64,000 bases of DNA from Siphonodentalium dalli (Eukaryota > Mollusca > Scaphopoda > Gadilida > Siphonodentaliidae): contig CP136065.1 of the NCBI GenBank assembly GCA_032622095.1, forward strand, positions 55,921,949-55,985,948. Direction: 5' to 3'. The notes under the pieces were generated by a model. That model was not told where the DNA came from and made no database searches. It saw nothing but the letters and a program-made list of their open reading frames with translations. Both the position numbers and the translations under genes were made by a program. Positions 48,063 to 61,046 of this stretch are shown here, piece by piece; the first letter of the stretch is position 1, and every line of letters begins with the position of its first letter.

Positions 48063-50469
48063 TTAAAAATTCAGCTCAATTGCATCTGAAGCCAGTTATA
48101 TATATGGATCACGTGATCATTGCTAAGTGCTTAAAAATCTTATATTGGGCTGACTTACAATGCTAAGTGGGCTAGTCTCAAATTCTTGGAAGATTCAGGT
48201 ATTTTATGAGAATAAATTATCAAAAAGATATATCAATATAAGAAATGAATGTATTGGTGTATGTTTTATTGACGGCACTGTGGTCGTTGCAGCACATTGT
48301 GTGTACTGCAAAGCTGTCCTGGTTATGGCTGCCCACAGCTGATTTAGCCTTTAATATCATTACCAAGTTTTTGCCAATAAACGTTCTCTCTGAGCTGAGT
48401 TTTCCTGCTCATGACTTGACACAACGATGTTCCGATGCAGAGTTATTTAAGAAATTAATGTAGTGGGTGTGTGTTTTATTGAGGGATATGGCACTGTGGT
48501 TGTTGGGCATGCTAATTGTTCCCGACAACCATAGAGCCTGCATGGAATCAGCTGCTTTTACGAGGATAAAACTGAGAATCATGATTCTGATTCTTGTCCG
48601 ATTGTAAGCCTGCTCACACATGCTGTCACATGTTAAGCCATACGGATATCCATTTAGATTTATCTTATGGTGGACTTAATTATCATTTATATAATGCACT
48701 TGGCGCTAGGCGAAGACTATTGATACTTTGCCTTATTTTTGTGACTCAAAGTTACTGAAATTCATCTCTAAATCATTCCCTGTCTCTAAACATACACTGA
48801 AAATTGGGGGTATGTGAAATGTGGTTACTCAACACTACATTTATTTCTAAAGAATTTTTCCGTTGTTAATGTCAGTGATTCTGTATCAAATAATGTCTGT
48901 AAGGAAATACAATGTTGCTTCACTGCTTTACATTTTCCACCAGTTAAATTTCACAAGGTGTCATTATTCCACAGAATTATCAATAATCGTAACTCGTCAT
49001 GAAAAGATTTAGGCGTCAATATACTTGAAGTGGTTTGACTTTTAAGAATCTCTATTCAAGAAGTTACACATTTGCCACTAATGAGGGATTTTCTTTGCAT
49101 TACATTCTAACATACATGTTATCGAGTGCAGCAATTCTATAATAATGAGAAGGCACAAGTTTCATTTCGAAATGCTTGAATTTTGACCCAGATTTCAGAT
49201 TGTTTGTCTACAATCGGTTACTTCGAGTATTCATCTGCCATCTTTTTATGGTAGTGGTACAGGTGTAGAATCTGCCGTCATTAATAACAATATAATGTTC
49301 TATCAATATGCCCCCTGGTGGGCTTATTTGTTAGGACTCGTGGCCATGTTAATGCATACAGACAATTAAGGGCTCCCACAGCTGTTCAGGTGACAAATTT
49401 GTCTTGTATAGCCAAACATCTTTTGTCATGCAGCTTGTTGACTACCTATATAATGACTCTTGCTATTATTTTCTGAGAAATACATTCTCACAGACATTGA
49501 TGTATTTCTATCTCGGAGGTCCCCTCTTGTCTATGAAGCAGTTTAGAACTGGTTAATAAGGATGACTACTGGATTCAGAGAAACCCTTAATATTCAGACC
49601 AAAAGGCAAGACTATCTGATGATTGACACTCGAGGGGGTGGGTTTAATTTCAACCCTCAATAAAAGTCAAGATAGAATCATTGAAATTTGTTTGCAGTTG
49701 TCATGAAACTGTGTTCTACATAAAGAATCAGTCATATATTAGATGACAATTTTCATATATTAGAAGTCTTATCATTTTGATACATCATGTTTTAAATCTG
49801 ACAAACTGATTTCAAACCATTTTATCAAGTACCCAATTAAAGTCCAAGTTCTCAGAATACTACTTTCTCATTGATTATTTGCCTTTAGAAAACATAAAAA
49901 AAAACATACTTTGATGTTTTTCACAGTCAATGACCTATGGCATTAATGTCATTACATAGGCTATAGGGTGCCTCAGTACTCAACATCATTATCAATCTAA
50001 TATCTCAATCCTTTTATTCCTTTCTGTCTATAAAAGATTGCTTTATAAATATTAAAGGCAAAATGACATTGATACATTCAAACAATCAATTTTGCAATGC
50101 CATAAAAATTATAATGGAATCAAACCGGTGTGATTTGTTCTTTTTGGAAAGACGGCATTCCGATTTATCTAACTTATTATGTCATATGTATGGAATAGCC
50201 CTTCCAAAGAAAAAAAAAGATTAATTGTCCCACGAATAAACCACAAGAGGTATGACATAGGAATGTCTTTGTCTGTTCGATTGATTTATTCAAAGCCCCA
50301 TTTATCTGTTTCTATTGGAAAATGACAGCTAGAATTTGAAATCAATCATGAAAGGTACCATAGTACCTCCGGATAGATATTGGTCTATTATGTAAGTTTG
50401 GCAAGATTCCATGAGGAGATAGATTTTGAAGCTGGTTCCTCTGATATTTTAACAATGAGCAGAGGTTAA

Positions 50470-50840
50470 CCCTTTACCCAACAGAAGGGCCCTGTGCCAA
50501 TGCATTCTCTTATATATGTGAGTCGACCATAGGTCGCCTCGCATATATAAGAGAATGCATTGGCTTAACACATTAAAAATTATAAAATTGTTAAAGAATG
50601 TAAGAAAAAATGGTAAAAAGAGATTTTTTTTAAGCCAATGCATTCTCTTATATATGCGAGGCGACCTATGGTCGACTCGCATATATAAGAGAATGCATTG
50701 GCACAGGGCATAACTGTAACTATCACAATGTGGTCAAGGAGCCGGTTCCAATGATATCCATATTTGTATGGTTCTATTGAGACAGACCGAAGATATTTTA
50801 GGCTGTTGAAGCTTTATTTGGCCGTTTTGTTGGGTAAAGG
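50470..50840 (+). mobile_element. PB1 MITE copy 5
   Basis: TTAA at 50466-50469 and 50841-50844. The right end has lost one G (AAAGG). The next element, H1 at 50857, has its target duplication four bases further on. Confidence 0.9.
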
Positions 50841-50856
50841 TTAATCTAACATGCAA

Positions 50857-51301
50857 TCAAGCCTGCAAATAGTGTGACTGTCATTTTCAGAATGAGGTCC
50901 CCAGAGGGTAAATTTAGTGACGCTATCCCGCAAGGTGGACTAGCATCACTAAATTCACCCGCTGGGGACCTCATTCTGCCTAGGCATCAACCGCTATGGG
51001 AGACCTTGGATCAGATCGAATTTCCCAAGTTGAAGTTAGTGATATTCTCCCACTGGTCACCTCGATTATGCATCTTATCTTCTGCAAATTAGGGGATATA
51101 GAAACTGAACAGAAAGGAAAAAGTAATTGAAAACAATTTTAATTTGAGGCTATTGATATCTCCCAGAAGATGATGCCTGAGCACAATGAGGTCTCCAGAG
51201 GGTGAATTTGGTGATGCTAGCCAGCAGTGCAGGGTAGCATCACAATATTCACCCTCCTGGGACCTCATTCTGCAAATGACAGATACACTATTTCCAGGCT
51301 T
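50857..51301. mobile_element. H1 MITE, long form with 8-bp duplication
   Basis: ACATGCAA is repeated at 50849-50856 and 51302-51309. Ends are TCAAGCCTGCAAATAGTGTG and the inverse of AAGCCTGGAAATAGTGTA. Two palindromes are separated by about 160 bp. Confidence 0.85.
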
Positions 51302-51595
51302 ACATGCAACACGACTGACATAATTTGTCACCGAGGACTGTTGGACTCGCAGGCTTATTTCACGGAACTCGATATTTTGACAGAATATTGGCTCGATTGA
51401 ATAATGAAGGTAGATTTTTTACATGAATAATCTTCAAATAATCTTCGCATGATTCTAAAATTAGGCATCTCTGGCAGTGATCACACAAAGAAAATTCATT
51501 AAACCTTAATTAGTATAATGGCAGAATTCTCCCGCTAAGTTTGTAAAGTTGATTTTTATCGAGTTTGAGTCATGTGTACCTCAGAATAACAAAAC

Positions 51596-52048
51596 CAAGT
51601 CTGAGTTTAGTGTGCCTGTCATTTGCAGAATGAGGTTCCCCAGAGGGTGAATTTAGTGATGCTATCCCTCATAGCGGGCTAGCATCACTAAATTCACCCT
51701 CTGGGGACCTCATTCTGCTTAGGCCTCATCTTCTCTGGAAGTTTCTTTATTATCAATTTCTATAGAAACTTCTTCACAAAGATACTATTTCTTTTTGAGT
51801 TTAGTTTCTCTATATCCCCAAATTGGCAGACGACACATTGAATTATCGAGGTTCCCAATGGGTGTATATAACAATATTCACCATTTGGGAACTTCAATCT
51901 GATCGAGTCTATGTCAGATGAGGCCATGCAGAATGAGGTCCCCAGAGGGTGAATTTAGTGATGCTAACCCGCTGTGCGGGACAGCGTACTAAATTCACCC
52001 TCTGGGATCCTCATTCTGCAAATGACAGACACACTAAACTCAGACTTG
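51596..52048. mobile_element. H1 MITE, long form, best-preserved
   Basis: AACAAAAC is repeated exactly at 51588-51595 and 52049-52056. Terminal repeats CAAGTCTGAGTTTAGTGTG match over 19 bases. Spacer landmarks: 'TTCTATAGAAACTTCTTCAC', 'CTATATCCCCAAATTGGCAG' and 'GAGGTTCCCAATGGGTGT'. A good reference copy. Confidence 0.92.
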
Positions 52049-52446
52049 AACAAAACTGGGTGGAAATCATAGTCAGACTGCAGATAGTTTTTTTTTTGTC
52101 TCAAAAGATATTATTTTAATGTCAGGACCATTTGTTGTATAGGTTTTGTGGCTAAATATATCCCAGCTTAATCAGTTTTTGCTGCTATTTATTGGCGATT
52201 TACCATTATATCCACACAACAGAGATTGAATGCAACCCATCATTCTACAATGTACACAAACTAATATCCGTCGGGGATTGGAAACAATACCGGGTATGTA
52301 CTTCATTGAGTCGCTCAGAATAAACTACCTTCAGGTATATCTATCTATTTGAACCCAGTTTTCGCTCATGGATTCGCTGAGGCTACATACACAATGGTGG
52401 CAAATTTGCCTGAATTTTTTTTCTGACCAATGACTGATTTGATATA

Positions 52447-52659
52447 CAGTAATGCCATAAATGATCGACTCCTTAAACACAGCAGAATTATGGGTAATTT
52501 TTCAGGATTTAGTCGGAAATATGGCTTGTTGCCATTCATCTGAAAGTTCTCAGTGAGAGCTTTCCGATGAATGGCAACAAGCCATATTTCCGACTAAATA
52601 CTGAAAAATTACCCATAATTCTGCTGTGGTTAAGGAGTCGATTATTTAGGGTATTACTG
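52447..52659. mobile_element. M1 MITE
   Basis: 213 bp between TA at 52445-52446 and 52660-52661. Loop AGTTCTCAGTGAGAGCTTT; a few single-base differences between arms. Confidence 0.88.
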
Positions 52660-52932
52660 TAATTTGAATAATAGCCTTGTATTAATGTCAATTGCGCTAC
52701 CCCTTGCTACATGAACTGTAAAACATCTGTAAATCCACAAATTTTAATTATTTATAACTGACATTTACAGAAGTTAGCCTTTAAAATGTCTGGCAAAAAG
52801 CAATCATGTATTCACCCGTGTCATCTCATAGTTGTCTTCTCTGTTCTCCCGACAGGAGGGAGCCGACCTCCCACTGGTGCCACCCTAGTCCAAGTCTTCT
52901 TGTACTAAAACCAGCTAAGATATTGTGATGGC

Positions 52933-52960
52933 GAGATGCTGTTTTTAAAAACAGCATCTC
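52933..52960. repeat. Perfect 28-bp palindrome
   Basis: GAGATGCTGTTTTT is followed directly by its exact inverse. No loop, no flanking duplication noted. Confidence 0.85.
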
Positions 52961-53038
52961 CTAGAGGTGGGTGCAGTTTGAAATTAAAGTTGGACACTTG
53001 CCCCACTTAACAGAGACCTTAGAGCAAGCCACGTTCCT

Positions 53039-53525
53039 AGATCGTGCCATGAATCTCTACTCTGGCTAACGCCCGTAGAGATCATATTCCACCAGTACAA
53101 AACCTTGTAACTTTTTAAAGTTTTGACAGGGAATCTTATAAAGTCGAAAAAATAACACTGGGAATATAGTTCTTGGTTATTTTATCTGTTTCTTAATAAT
53201 GTACTTCACTGTAGTTGAAGGTCCCAACTTGAAATTTCACGATTTTGCTTCGCGTCACTTACAATTAAGGCATTTTTCCTGGGTAATTAATTTGATGTTT
53301 ATTGCTCACAAAAGTCAGAGAAAAGCATTCAATTTTGAGTTGGGACATTCGCCTACAGTGAAGTACATTATTAAGGAAAAAATAACAACTAAGAAATATA
53401 TTCCCGCATTATGTTTTCGACTTTATAAGGTTCCCTGTCAAAACTTCAAAAAGTTCCCAGTTTTTGTAATGGTGGAATATGATCTCTATGGGCGTTAGCC
53501 AGAGTAGAGATTCATGGCATGATCT
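53039..53525. mobile_element. Foldback family B, intact copy
   Basis: About 487 bp, starting TAGATCGTGCCATGAATC and ending with GATTCATGGCATGATCTA. Arms of about 200 bp include 'GAGATCATATTCCACCA', 'TTAATAATGTACTTCACTG' and 'GAAGGTCCCAACTTG', mirrored on the right. The 99-codon frame inside is only the palindrome. No transposase. Confidence 0.85.
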
Positions 53526-53572
53526 AGCCATGTCCCTATCTGCCATTCCTGTGGGTGTATACTTGGGCTTAA

Positions 53573-53932
53573 CCCTTTACCCAACAAACCGGCCAAAACC
53601 GGCCAAATAAAGCTGCAACAGCCTAAATTATCTTCGGTCTGTCTCAATAAAACCATACAAATATGGATATCATTGGAACCGGCTCATTTACCACATTGTG
53701 ATGGTTACAGTTATGCCCTGTGCCAATGCATTCTCTTATATATGCGAGTCGACCATAGGTCGCCTCGCATATATAAGAGAATGCATTGGCCTAAAAAAAA
53801 ACATTCTTTAACAATTTTATAATTTTTAATGTGTTAAGCCAATGCATTCTCTTATATATGCGAGGCGACCTATGGTCGACTCGCATATATAAGAGAATGC
53901 ATTGGCACAGGGCCCTTCTGTTGGGTAAAGGG
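53573..53932 (-). mobile_element. PB1 MITE copy 6
   Basis: TTAA at 53569-53572 and 53933-53936. 360 bp; the spacer between hairpins is shortened (CCTAAAAAAAAACATTC). It lies 44 bases from the family B copy. Confidence 0.9.
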
Positions 53933-55138
53933 TTAAACCTGGCAAGTGTCTCCGGTGATATCTGGATTGATAGCAATGACGAGTCTGAGACTGACTGATA
54001 CCCACCAGTGTTTTTATAAATGATATACGCCATATCAACCATCAATTTACCGTCTTTCATTTTAGATCGCCATATTTTATAGCTCAGTAGTACAGTTCTG
54101 CATCATATCAGGGTTTATGTTGTACAGCGTTGATTCCCGCTACACATGATGTGATCGCTTATGAGAGGACTATTTGTAACTTATTATCGATTGTTTAGTC
54201 TCACATTGGCCCCAGAGCACACATGAGGCTGTATATACCCTCCTGTTATATGTGCCAAGATATATAACTTTACCAGGCTGGAAATTTATTTATGAGGCAT
54301 AGTTTATTTTAACATCCTATAAACCTCCAAACCCATTAATTTTATTATAAATGTTCAACCATAGGCCCATATCAATTAGCTTTTTGTTTACCCTGGATGA
54401 TTCTATTTCTACACCAATGCCAGAAAAAAATGCAGGTTTTTTTGCAGATTTGTTAATTGGATCTTGAAATTTAATGAATTTCGTTGTTGGCCATGTGTTG
54501 CGAGATTGATAATTATTTCTTGGTCATTCGGTGCTTTTGCACATTTAATTTTAATGCTTTGGGAGGTCTCTTAAAATTGATGGATCGTTCACTAGGTGCT
54601 ACCTGAGAGCTTTATACCTGGTGCCAACTTTAGTTCAGGTGATATACACACATAGACCGAACCTGTATCTCTGTTCCCACTTAAAACTATCCCAGAAAAT
54701 TGTGGGTGGACCAACTTCATTTAGTTTAAAGCCGCACATATTGTTTGAAAAAAACAATATACCAGGAATTCACATTATTGTGGGGAATAAAAGCTCAAAT
54801 GAGCACAATTTGGACATATGGCTTTTATGAGCTAACACAATTATAACATATTTGGGAGGCGATTAATTAAAATCCTTCATATTAGTGCCTACTTGTTGTA
54901 GGGTGCGCGGAGATAGAAAATCCGCGCTATCGCTATCTCTCTCTTTATTTGCACGCTGAGGTGCTGTGCTGAGGTTTATTGTTCCAGATTTGTGCGTGTG
55001 CGTTTTGTTCCCCTATGCGATTTGTCATAATGAAATACTATAGTAAGGGACACGTTGGGAGTGGGGAAGTTGATGACTAAAGGTGTGACACTGGTGTGAG
55101 AGATGCTTGTGGCCATATTGCAGACGATTGAGTTGTGA

Positions 55139-55251
55139 GTAAAGAAAATTAGGCGAGGATGATCCTCCAGGGAGGTATTCAATCACTTGAATAGGATATT
55201 CAAGTGATTGAGTTCCTCCCCGGAGGATCATCCTCGCCTAATTTTCCTTAC
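55139..55251. repeat. Hairpin with about 52-bp arms
   Basis: Arms GTAAAGAAAATTAGGCGAGG and GATGATCCTCCAGGGAGG, TTCAATCACTTGAATA are mirrored almost base for base. GC content is higher than in the flanks. It has no relatives in the window. Confidence 0.8.
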
Positions 55252-55489
55252 AATTATAACATAAATGTTCAAATAGTAAGCTTGGAAGAAAAAAATGAAG
55301 TGTGCTTTTAAGATACCAAAAAAAAATAATTACTGATTCCACACTCTCCCATGACTTTATTTAGAGAATAATAAACAGGGTTCATATGCTAGACAGCAAT
55401 CCTAGAACGTTTTGTAATTTTAAAAAAAGTATCTCCAGGCCTGGAAATGTTATGGAAAAAGACAACTTTTGAACCATCACTATGGAAAC

Positions 55490-55534
55490 ATTGTGGTAAA
55501 ATCCACCACTCTCACTAATTTAGTACAGAAAGGG
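55490..55534. mobile_element. Solo PB3 right end
   Basis: CTAATTTAGTACAGAAAGGG followed by TTAG matches the terminal 20 bases of PB3. The rest of the element is unrecognisable. Confidence 0.4.
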
Positions 55535-56697
55535 TTAGTAACTATTGAAGTTTGGTTGAATCTATGAAATTTTAGGATTATCTCAAGTTTCATTTGCTTC
55601 TGACAAGAGAAATAAATTTATTTGTTGTGATGTTCAGATAATATAACATGTACATGAAGTTTGGCAAAAAATAATTATTTGTTGTGATGTTCAGATAATA
55701 TACATGAAGTTTAGCAAAAAAACCTGAGGTTGTTTTTTGAAGTTAGCTGAACACCTCTACAAATGAATGACCATTTGCATCTGAATGTCCTCAAAAGTTT
55801 CTAAACAGAAAATTTTGATTGGCCCATACCAGTGTGATGGAATTTCCACATGTTTCAAATGGATATTTGTCCCCGCCGACATTTAGACCTCGCTACACGT
55901 GCCATCTGGCCGTATACCCAGCTATAATTAATAATCAAATAGATATTCAACTCGTCTCGCCAGGCTTCTGTCCATATAAGGTGACACCCATCGATAAAAA
56001 ATTATCAGATTATCACGGAGGCCTGCTTGAAATAAAATCATTCTTCTTTAGTGTAACTAACAGAAATAGCTATAATTTATGAAACCTCATCGCTGTATCG
56101 GCTGTGGTATAAAATAATGGGGGGCATGTGAACAAAACTCATTTTTCTTTGCCTTGGGACAATAATGACTACATTACTCAGTTTAAAGCAGGTGTTTCTT
56201 GAGTGGTCAATTTCTTTTTGGACATTAACAATGTGTAAAGAAAATAAGCTCTTCTTATTCGGGCAGCTAACTTTCCTCTGAATTTAATATGATTTTAATT
56301 TCCCCCTGTGGCCTGGCCATGCACTGAGTGCCTATCAATTCAATCTATTAGCATTTGGGGACATTTGGAATACATTGTAGTCAATTGTGCATACAATTTC
56401 ATTTACTTTAGTTTAGACACAAGCCTGTTGAAACTGTTGAATGTGTTGGAATCCTATATGCTTCTGAAAAAGACATCAGCCTTTTCATATGTCCATTTTT
56501 TTGTTATTTGTCTGTCTGTCTGTCCATCCATTTGTTCGCTTTTGGTTTCCAGATGATAACTTTAGTAAGTCTGAACTGAATGGAATGAAATTCGGTATTT
56601 GAATTTACTAGCTCAAAATACAGGTCAAGTTCAAATTTGTGTTCCACCATTTTCACCAGAGTTATGGCCCTTTGTTGGAATTAATACCACAGGCATA

Positions 56698-56909
56698 CAG
56701 TAATGCTCTAAGTAAGCGACTTCTTAACCACAGCAGAATTATGGGTAACTTTTCAGGATTTAGTCGAAAATATGGCTTGTTGCCATTCATCGGAAAGCTC
56801 TCGGGAGAGCTTTCCGATGAATGGCAACAAGCCATATTTCCGACTAAATCCTGAAAAGTTACCCATAATTCTGCTGTGGTTAAGAAGTCGCTTACTTAGA
56901 GCATTACTG
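56698..56909. mobile_element. M1 MITE
   Basis: 212 bp between TA at 56696-56697 and 56910-56911. Terminal base changes (CAGTAATGCTCTAAGTAAGC) are shared by both arms, so both ends changed together or the copy came from a variant subfamily. Confidence 0.88.
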
Positions 56910-57263
56910 TATTGTGCTACGCCCTTGCGATGCTCTTGTTAGTAGCTAGGATATGACCATGTGGAGCTGAGGGATCAAGTGATTCGGCCAATCCATATGC
57001 TAAATATGGGACAAGTGCTGAAGGTTTTGCCCTGCTCAGCCCTGGCCTTTTTTAGGAGAGTAGTTGCTACAGCTCCACTCAGCTCTCCGCTCAGCTCTTC
57101 AAATGCCTTTCACTGTTTGATTATTAGCTGCCTACAGTCACCTGATTGAACCCCTCACGAGGCTTTTTCATGTACTAATAAATAGGATCAATCTTTATTG
57201 ATATGCGAGAATGTCTGGCGATCATATACTATTACCTCATCTGACTGTTGATAGCTGACAGTG

Positions 57264-57495
57264 CCAAAAGTTCACTAACTGGAGCTTCCTAATATTTTGC
57301 GAAAACCCTGTGCCAATGCATTCTCTTATATATGCAAGTCGCCCTATGGCCTAACAATATTTGCCTTGTTCTTGTAAGCCAGTGCATTGTCTTATATATG
57401 TGAGGCTCCCAATGGGAGACTCCCATATATAAGACAATGCACTGGCACAAGGTCTTTATAAATGCTGCACCAGCGCAGCTCCCGTCATGAAAGGG
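57264..57495. mobile_element. PB2 MITE copy
   Basis: The right end GCTCCCGTCATGAAAGGG is followed by TTAA. The left end is eroded but keeps ACTGGAGCTTCCT and TTTTGCGAAAACCCTG. It contains one broken hairpin (TATGCAAGTCGCCC) and one intact one (GAGGCTCCCAATGGGAGAC). Confidence 0.8.
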
Positions 57496-57936
57496 TTAAC
57501 ATGTCAAATCAATCAGAAATGTCAATTAGAAATAAAGGATGGGGTCGGTGGGGTGGGGGAGGGCTGAGAGGTGCTCATTTATTATCACGATAAGTTCTCG
57601 TATATGGTACTGTGTATTTATATTATTGTAGTAATACATACACAAATATAAAACTGCTGGGACTAGCATCATTGTTACTCCACACGCCAACAGTATGGCA
57701 ACAATAAACACTGTTTCAGTTTCTCCAGACTGGTGATCGCCTTAACAGTCACAGATTGTCTTGTTCCTTGAAAAGTCTCTGACATCAGATTGAGTTGGTG
57801 ATCTGTAAGAGGAGTATACAAATTCCTCATAAATTTTAGTAGGTATATGAGATTATAGTGTTCAGATCACAAATTTATATTATGTAAATTTTGCTCTGTG
57901 CCCTAACAATCAAATTACATTTCAATGACCCATTAA

Positions 57937-58328
57937 CCCTTTACCCAACAGAAGGGCCCTGTGCCAATGCATTCTCTTATATATGCGAGTCGACCATAGG
58001 TCGCCTCGCATATATAAGAGAATGCATTGGCTTAACACATTAAAAATTATAAAATTGTTAAAGAATGTAAGAAAAAATGGTAAAAAGTGTTAAAAAAAGA
58101 TTTTGTTTAGGCCAATGCATTCTCTTATATATGCGAGGCGACCTATGGTCGACTCGCATATATAAGAGAATGCATTGGCACAGGGCATAACTGTAACCAT
58201 CACAATGTGGTCAATGAGCCGGTTCCAATGATATCCATATTTGTATGGTTCTATTGAGACAGACCGAAGATATTTTAGGCTGTTGAAGCTTTATTTGGCC
58301 GGTTTTGGCCGGTTTGTTGGGTAAAGGG
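57937..58328 (+). mobile_element. PB1 MITE copy 7
   Basis: TTAA at 57933-57936 and 58329-58332. 392 bp, same length as copy 1 but in the opposite orientation. Both hairpins and the doubled GGCCGGTTTT are intact. Confidence 0.92.
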
Positions 58329-58639
58329 TTAATCAGTCTATTTTTATCAAATTGGACAATCTAAATCACCCTGTATCATATAAGATTGGATACTGCTTCA
58401 ATATCTAGAATTGTCCATGGCCATTCATGTTAGGAAGAATAAAATATAAACAATAAATTTCGCCCTCCCGCCCGATTTCTCTGAAAAAGTTGGATGTAAA
58501 TTCAGGTAAATCTAGCAATTTATTTATATTGGCCTTAGTTTAATGGTTTGAACCAGATACAGGATAAAGGTTACACTCTTGGGTATCATTGACTGTAATG
58601 CGAAAAATCTAAACATATTATAAATATTTATCCTAAGAT

Positions 58640-58700
58640 TGTCACAGTTAGCTCAGTTGGTAATGTTTCCATCACTCATTGTCAGTTCAGGATCAGAGAC
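58640..58700 (+). mobile_element. tRNA-derived SINE head fragment
   Basis: AGTTAGCTCAGTTGGTAATG is a near-perfect A box, followed about 40 bases on by a weak B-box-like GTTCAGGATCAGAG. The H1 element at 58698 cuts it short. Confidence 0.45.
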
Positions 58701-59150
58701 TGAGAATAAGGTGCCTGAAATTTGCTGAATGAGGTCCCCAGATGGTGAATTTAGTAACGCTGCCCCACATAGCGGGCTAGCATCACTAAATTTACCATCT
58801 GGGGGACCTCCTTCTGCTTAGGCCTCATCTTATCTGGAAAGTTTCTTTATTATAAAATTTAACAATGTTTTAGTTTCTAAAGAAAATTCTTCACAAAGAT
58901 TCTTTTTCTTGGTTCTTTTTGAGTTTTAGTTTCCCTATATCCCCAAATCGGCTGATGACACATTGCATAATCGAGGTTCCCAATGGGTGCACATTACAAT
59001 AATTTATCTGGGAACTTTAATCTGAGTCTATGTCTCCCATAGCACATGAGGCCATGCAGATTGAGGTTCCAAGATGGTGAATTTGGTGATGTTAGCCTGC
59101 TTTGTGGGGTAGGTTCACTAAATTCACCCTCTGGGGAACTTATTCTAATA
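58698..59150. mobile_element. H1 MITE, long form, partly eroded
   Basis: 'GTGCCTGAAATTTGCTGAAT' starts the copy. Both palindromes and the TATATCCCCAAATCGGC spacer block are recognisable. The right end is decayed near CTTATTCTAATAC. Confidence 0.75.
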
Positions 59151-59473
59151 CTTGTTCTCAGGCCTGTTCTGGATCAGAGGCTGCATATTTTCATTGCATG
59201 TTAAACTTCCCTCCTTCTCTTTATACATTTAGATAAATAACTAGTATGTTCATAGCCTGTTTTTCTGCTTCTAAAATATCACCTACTAGAACTGAACTCA
59301 CGTGGGTGGCAACCCGACACACGCCCTAGAACATTGAACAGTGTTACATATAAACTCATTCACAATTTGTATCTCTTCGTTCCTTTCAAAATCAATCATT
59401 CTTGGTCACATCTCATGTGAAGAGATCAATTGATTACTGATCACATTCAAATTTCAATCATAATAGGTATTAA

Positions 59474-59833
59474 CCCTTTACCCAACAGAACGGCCCTGTG
59501 CCAATGCATTCTCTTATATATGCGAGTCGACCATAGGTCGCCTCGCATATATAAGAGAATGCATTGGCTTAACACATATTAAAAATGATAAAATTGTCAA
59601 AGAATGTACCGTAAGAAAAAATGGTAAAAAGTGTTAAAAAAGAATTTTTTAGGCCATTTATGGTCGACTCGCATATATAAGAGAATGCATTGGCACAGGG
59701 CATAACTGTAACCATCACAATATGGTCAATGAACCGGTTCCAATGATATCCATATTTGTATGGTGTTATTGAGACAGACCGAAGATATTTTAGGCTGTTG
59801 AAGCTTTATTTGGCCGTTTTGTTGGGTAAAGAG
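59474..59833 (+). mobile_element. PB1 MITE copy 8, one hairpin half deleted
   Basis: TTAA at 59470-59473 and 59834-59837. 360 bp. The left arm of the second hairpin is missing (AGGCCATTTATGGTCGACTC), and the spacer has an inserted CCGTA. The final G triplet reads GAG. Confidence 0.88.
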
Positions 59834-60134
59834 TTAAAGGGCCACCTGTAGTTCTGTATCAATAGGTTTGGAATGAGATGAATGAGGATGTTTATACTTG
59901 TATCGGTTTAATTATAGTTTATAAGGCCTGGGTGGCACTGGGGTGTAGTTGCGTTCCATTTCATTAATCAATGTTTTCAGCATTGTTCATTTAAATCGAG
60001 GCAATCATTCAATTGAAAATCTTTTCATTTTCTAATTTGTTTGCATGTTTTGTGAATTAATGTGTAAACTTGTCCCACCCTGGATAAGACCACCAGTTGA
60101 ATCCAAATTTAGATCAATTCATCCTCGATTAATG

Positions 60135-60230
60135 GGGGCCCCCTGTTGCTCAGTGGGTAATGTGCATAGTGCACTATTAAAGCCATCATAAGCTGTTGAG
60201 CGATGCTTCCCGGGGGTTTCTATGTGCAGC
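60135..60230 (+). mobile_element. Possible tRNA-like SINE remnant
   Basis: 'GTTGCTCAGTGGGTAATG' resembles an A box. 'CTTCCCGGGGGTTTC' could be a decayed B-box arm. Weak evidence only. Confidence 0.25.
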
Positions 60231-60436
60231 GAACTGATATTCCTCTGAAATTAACCCTCTGCTTGGTCATTCCAGGGCTTATAATTTGTACACGAATCAG
60301 AATTGATTCTCGCAAATGCATCATGCATGTACAATAAAGATTGCAATTCTACATTCCTGTCACATTCACATCAACTATCTTGACTGAAGATACAGTGAGA
60401 TGGTAACTTAATCTTAAAGAAAGATATTACTGAACA

Positions 60437-60830
60437 TTGAGAAATTGGCTAAATTCATCTCTGAGACAAGTTAAAATTAAAGTCAGAAGACTTGCTCTCA
60501 TTGCATTGAATTTTCCAAAAAAAATTCCATGGGATACCCTTCGAACCACCTCTATTGCTCTAATATGCAACGAGTGGTACTCCACAAGCCATTCCCGCCT
60601 AACTTGTGACATATTTTGATTCTCGTACCATCAAACTTGTGAATCAAATTTCATTCTCGCGAAAATGGATGGATTTTAAGGCATGCTTTCCTCCACCCAT
60701 AAAACTGATAAAGCCGTGGTATGGCCTAGCAGCTGAAATGGAAATAAACCCCAATAACACTAATCAAATCATCCCTAAAGCTACGTCCCTGTCCCCCTTC
60801 TCTAGAAAAATTTATAATTGTTTTGGTTGA
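60437..60830 (+). pseudogene. Two adjoining open frames, unrecognised
   Basis: Frames at 60437-60619 and 60606-60830 overlap by a few bases. The second reads RKWMDFKACFPPPIKLIKPW and ends ...SPFSRKIYNCFG. This could be a frameshifted remnant of a mobile-element or host gene, but I see no known motif and no flanking splice sites. Confidence 0.15.
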
Positions 60831-61046
60831 GTTATTAGAGTTTTCTCAAATATAACTCGACCTATAGATTGGCGAGGTTGATTCGTGGGTGGGTGGCGGC
60901 CGGGCGTCTACAGATTGGCGATAACACGATAACTGGATTTCAATCCAAGCTGATAATTTGCGCAGCTACTGCAACTGGACTCCACATCTGATGTAATTCT
61001 CATTATCATGATGCATTGATAAAAATTACCATACATGAGTACTGTA

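Noticed and set aside
53199-53498. 99-codon plus-strand frame
   Set aside because: It lies wholly inside the family B foldback, with mirrored sequence on both sides; no family signature.
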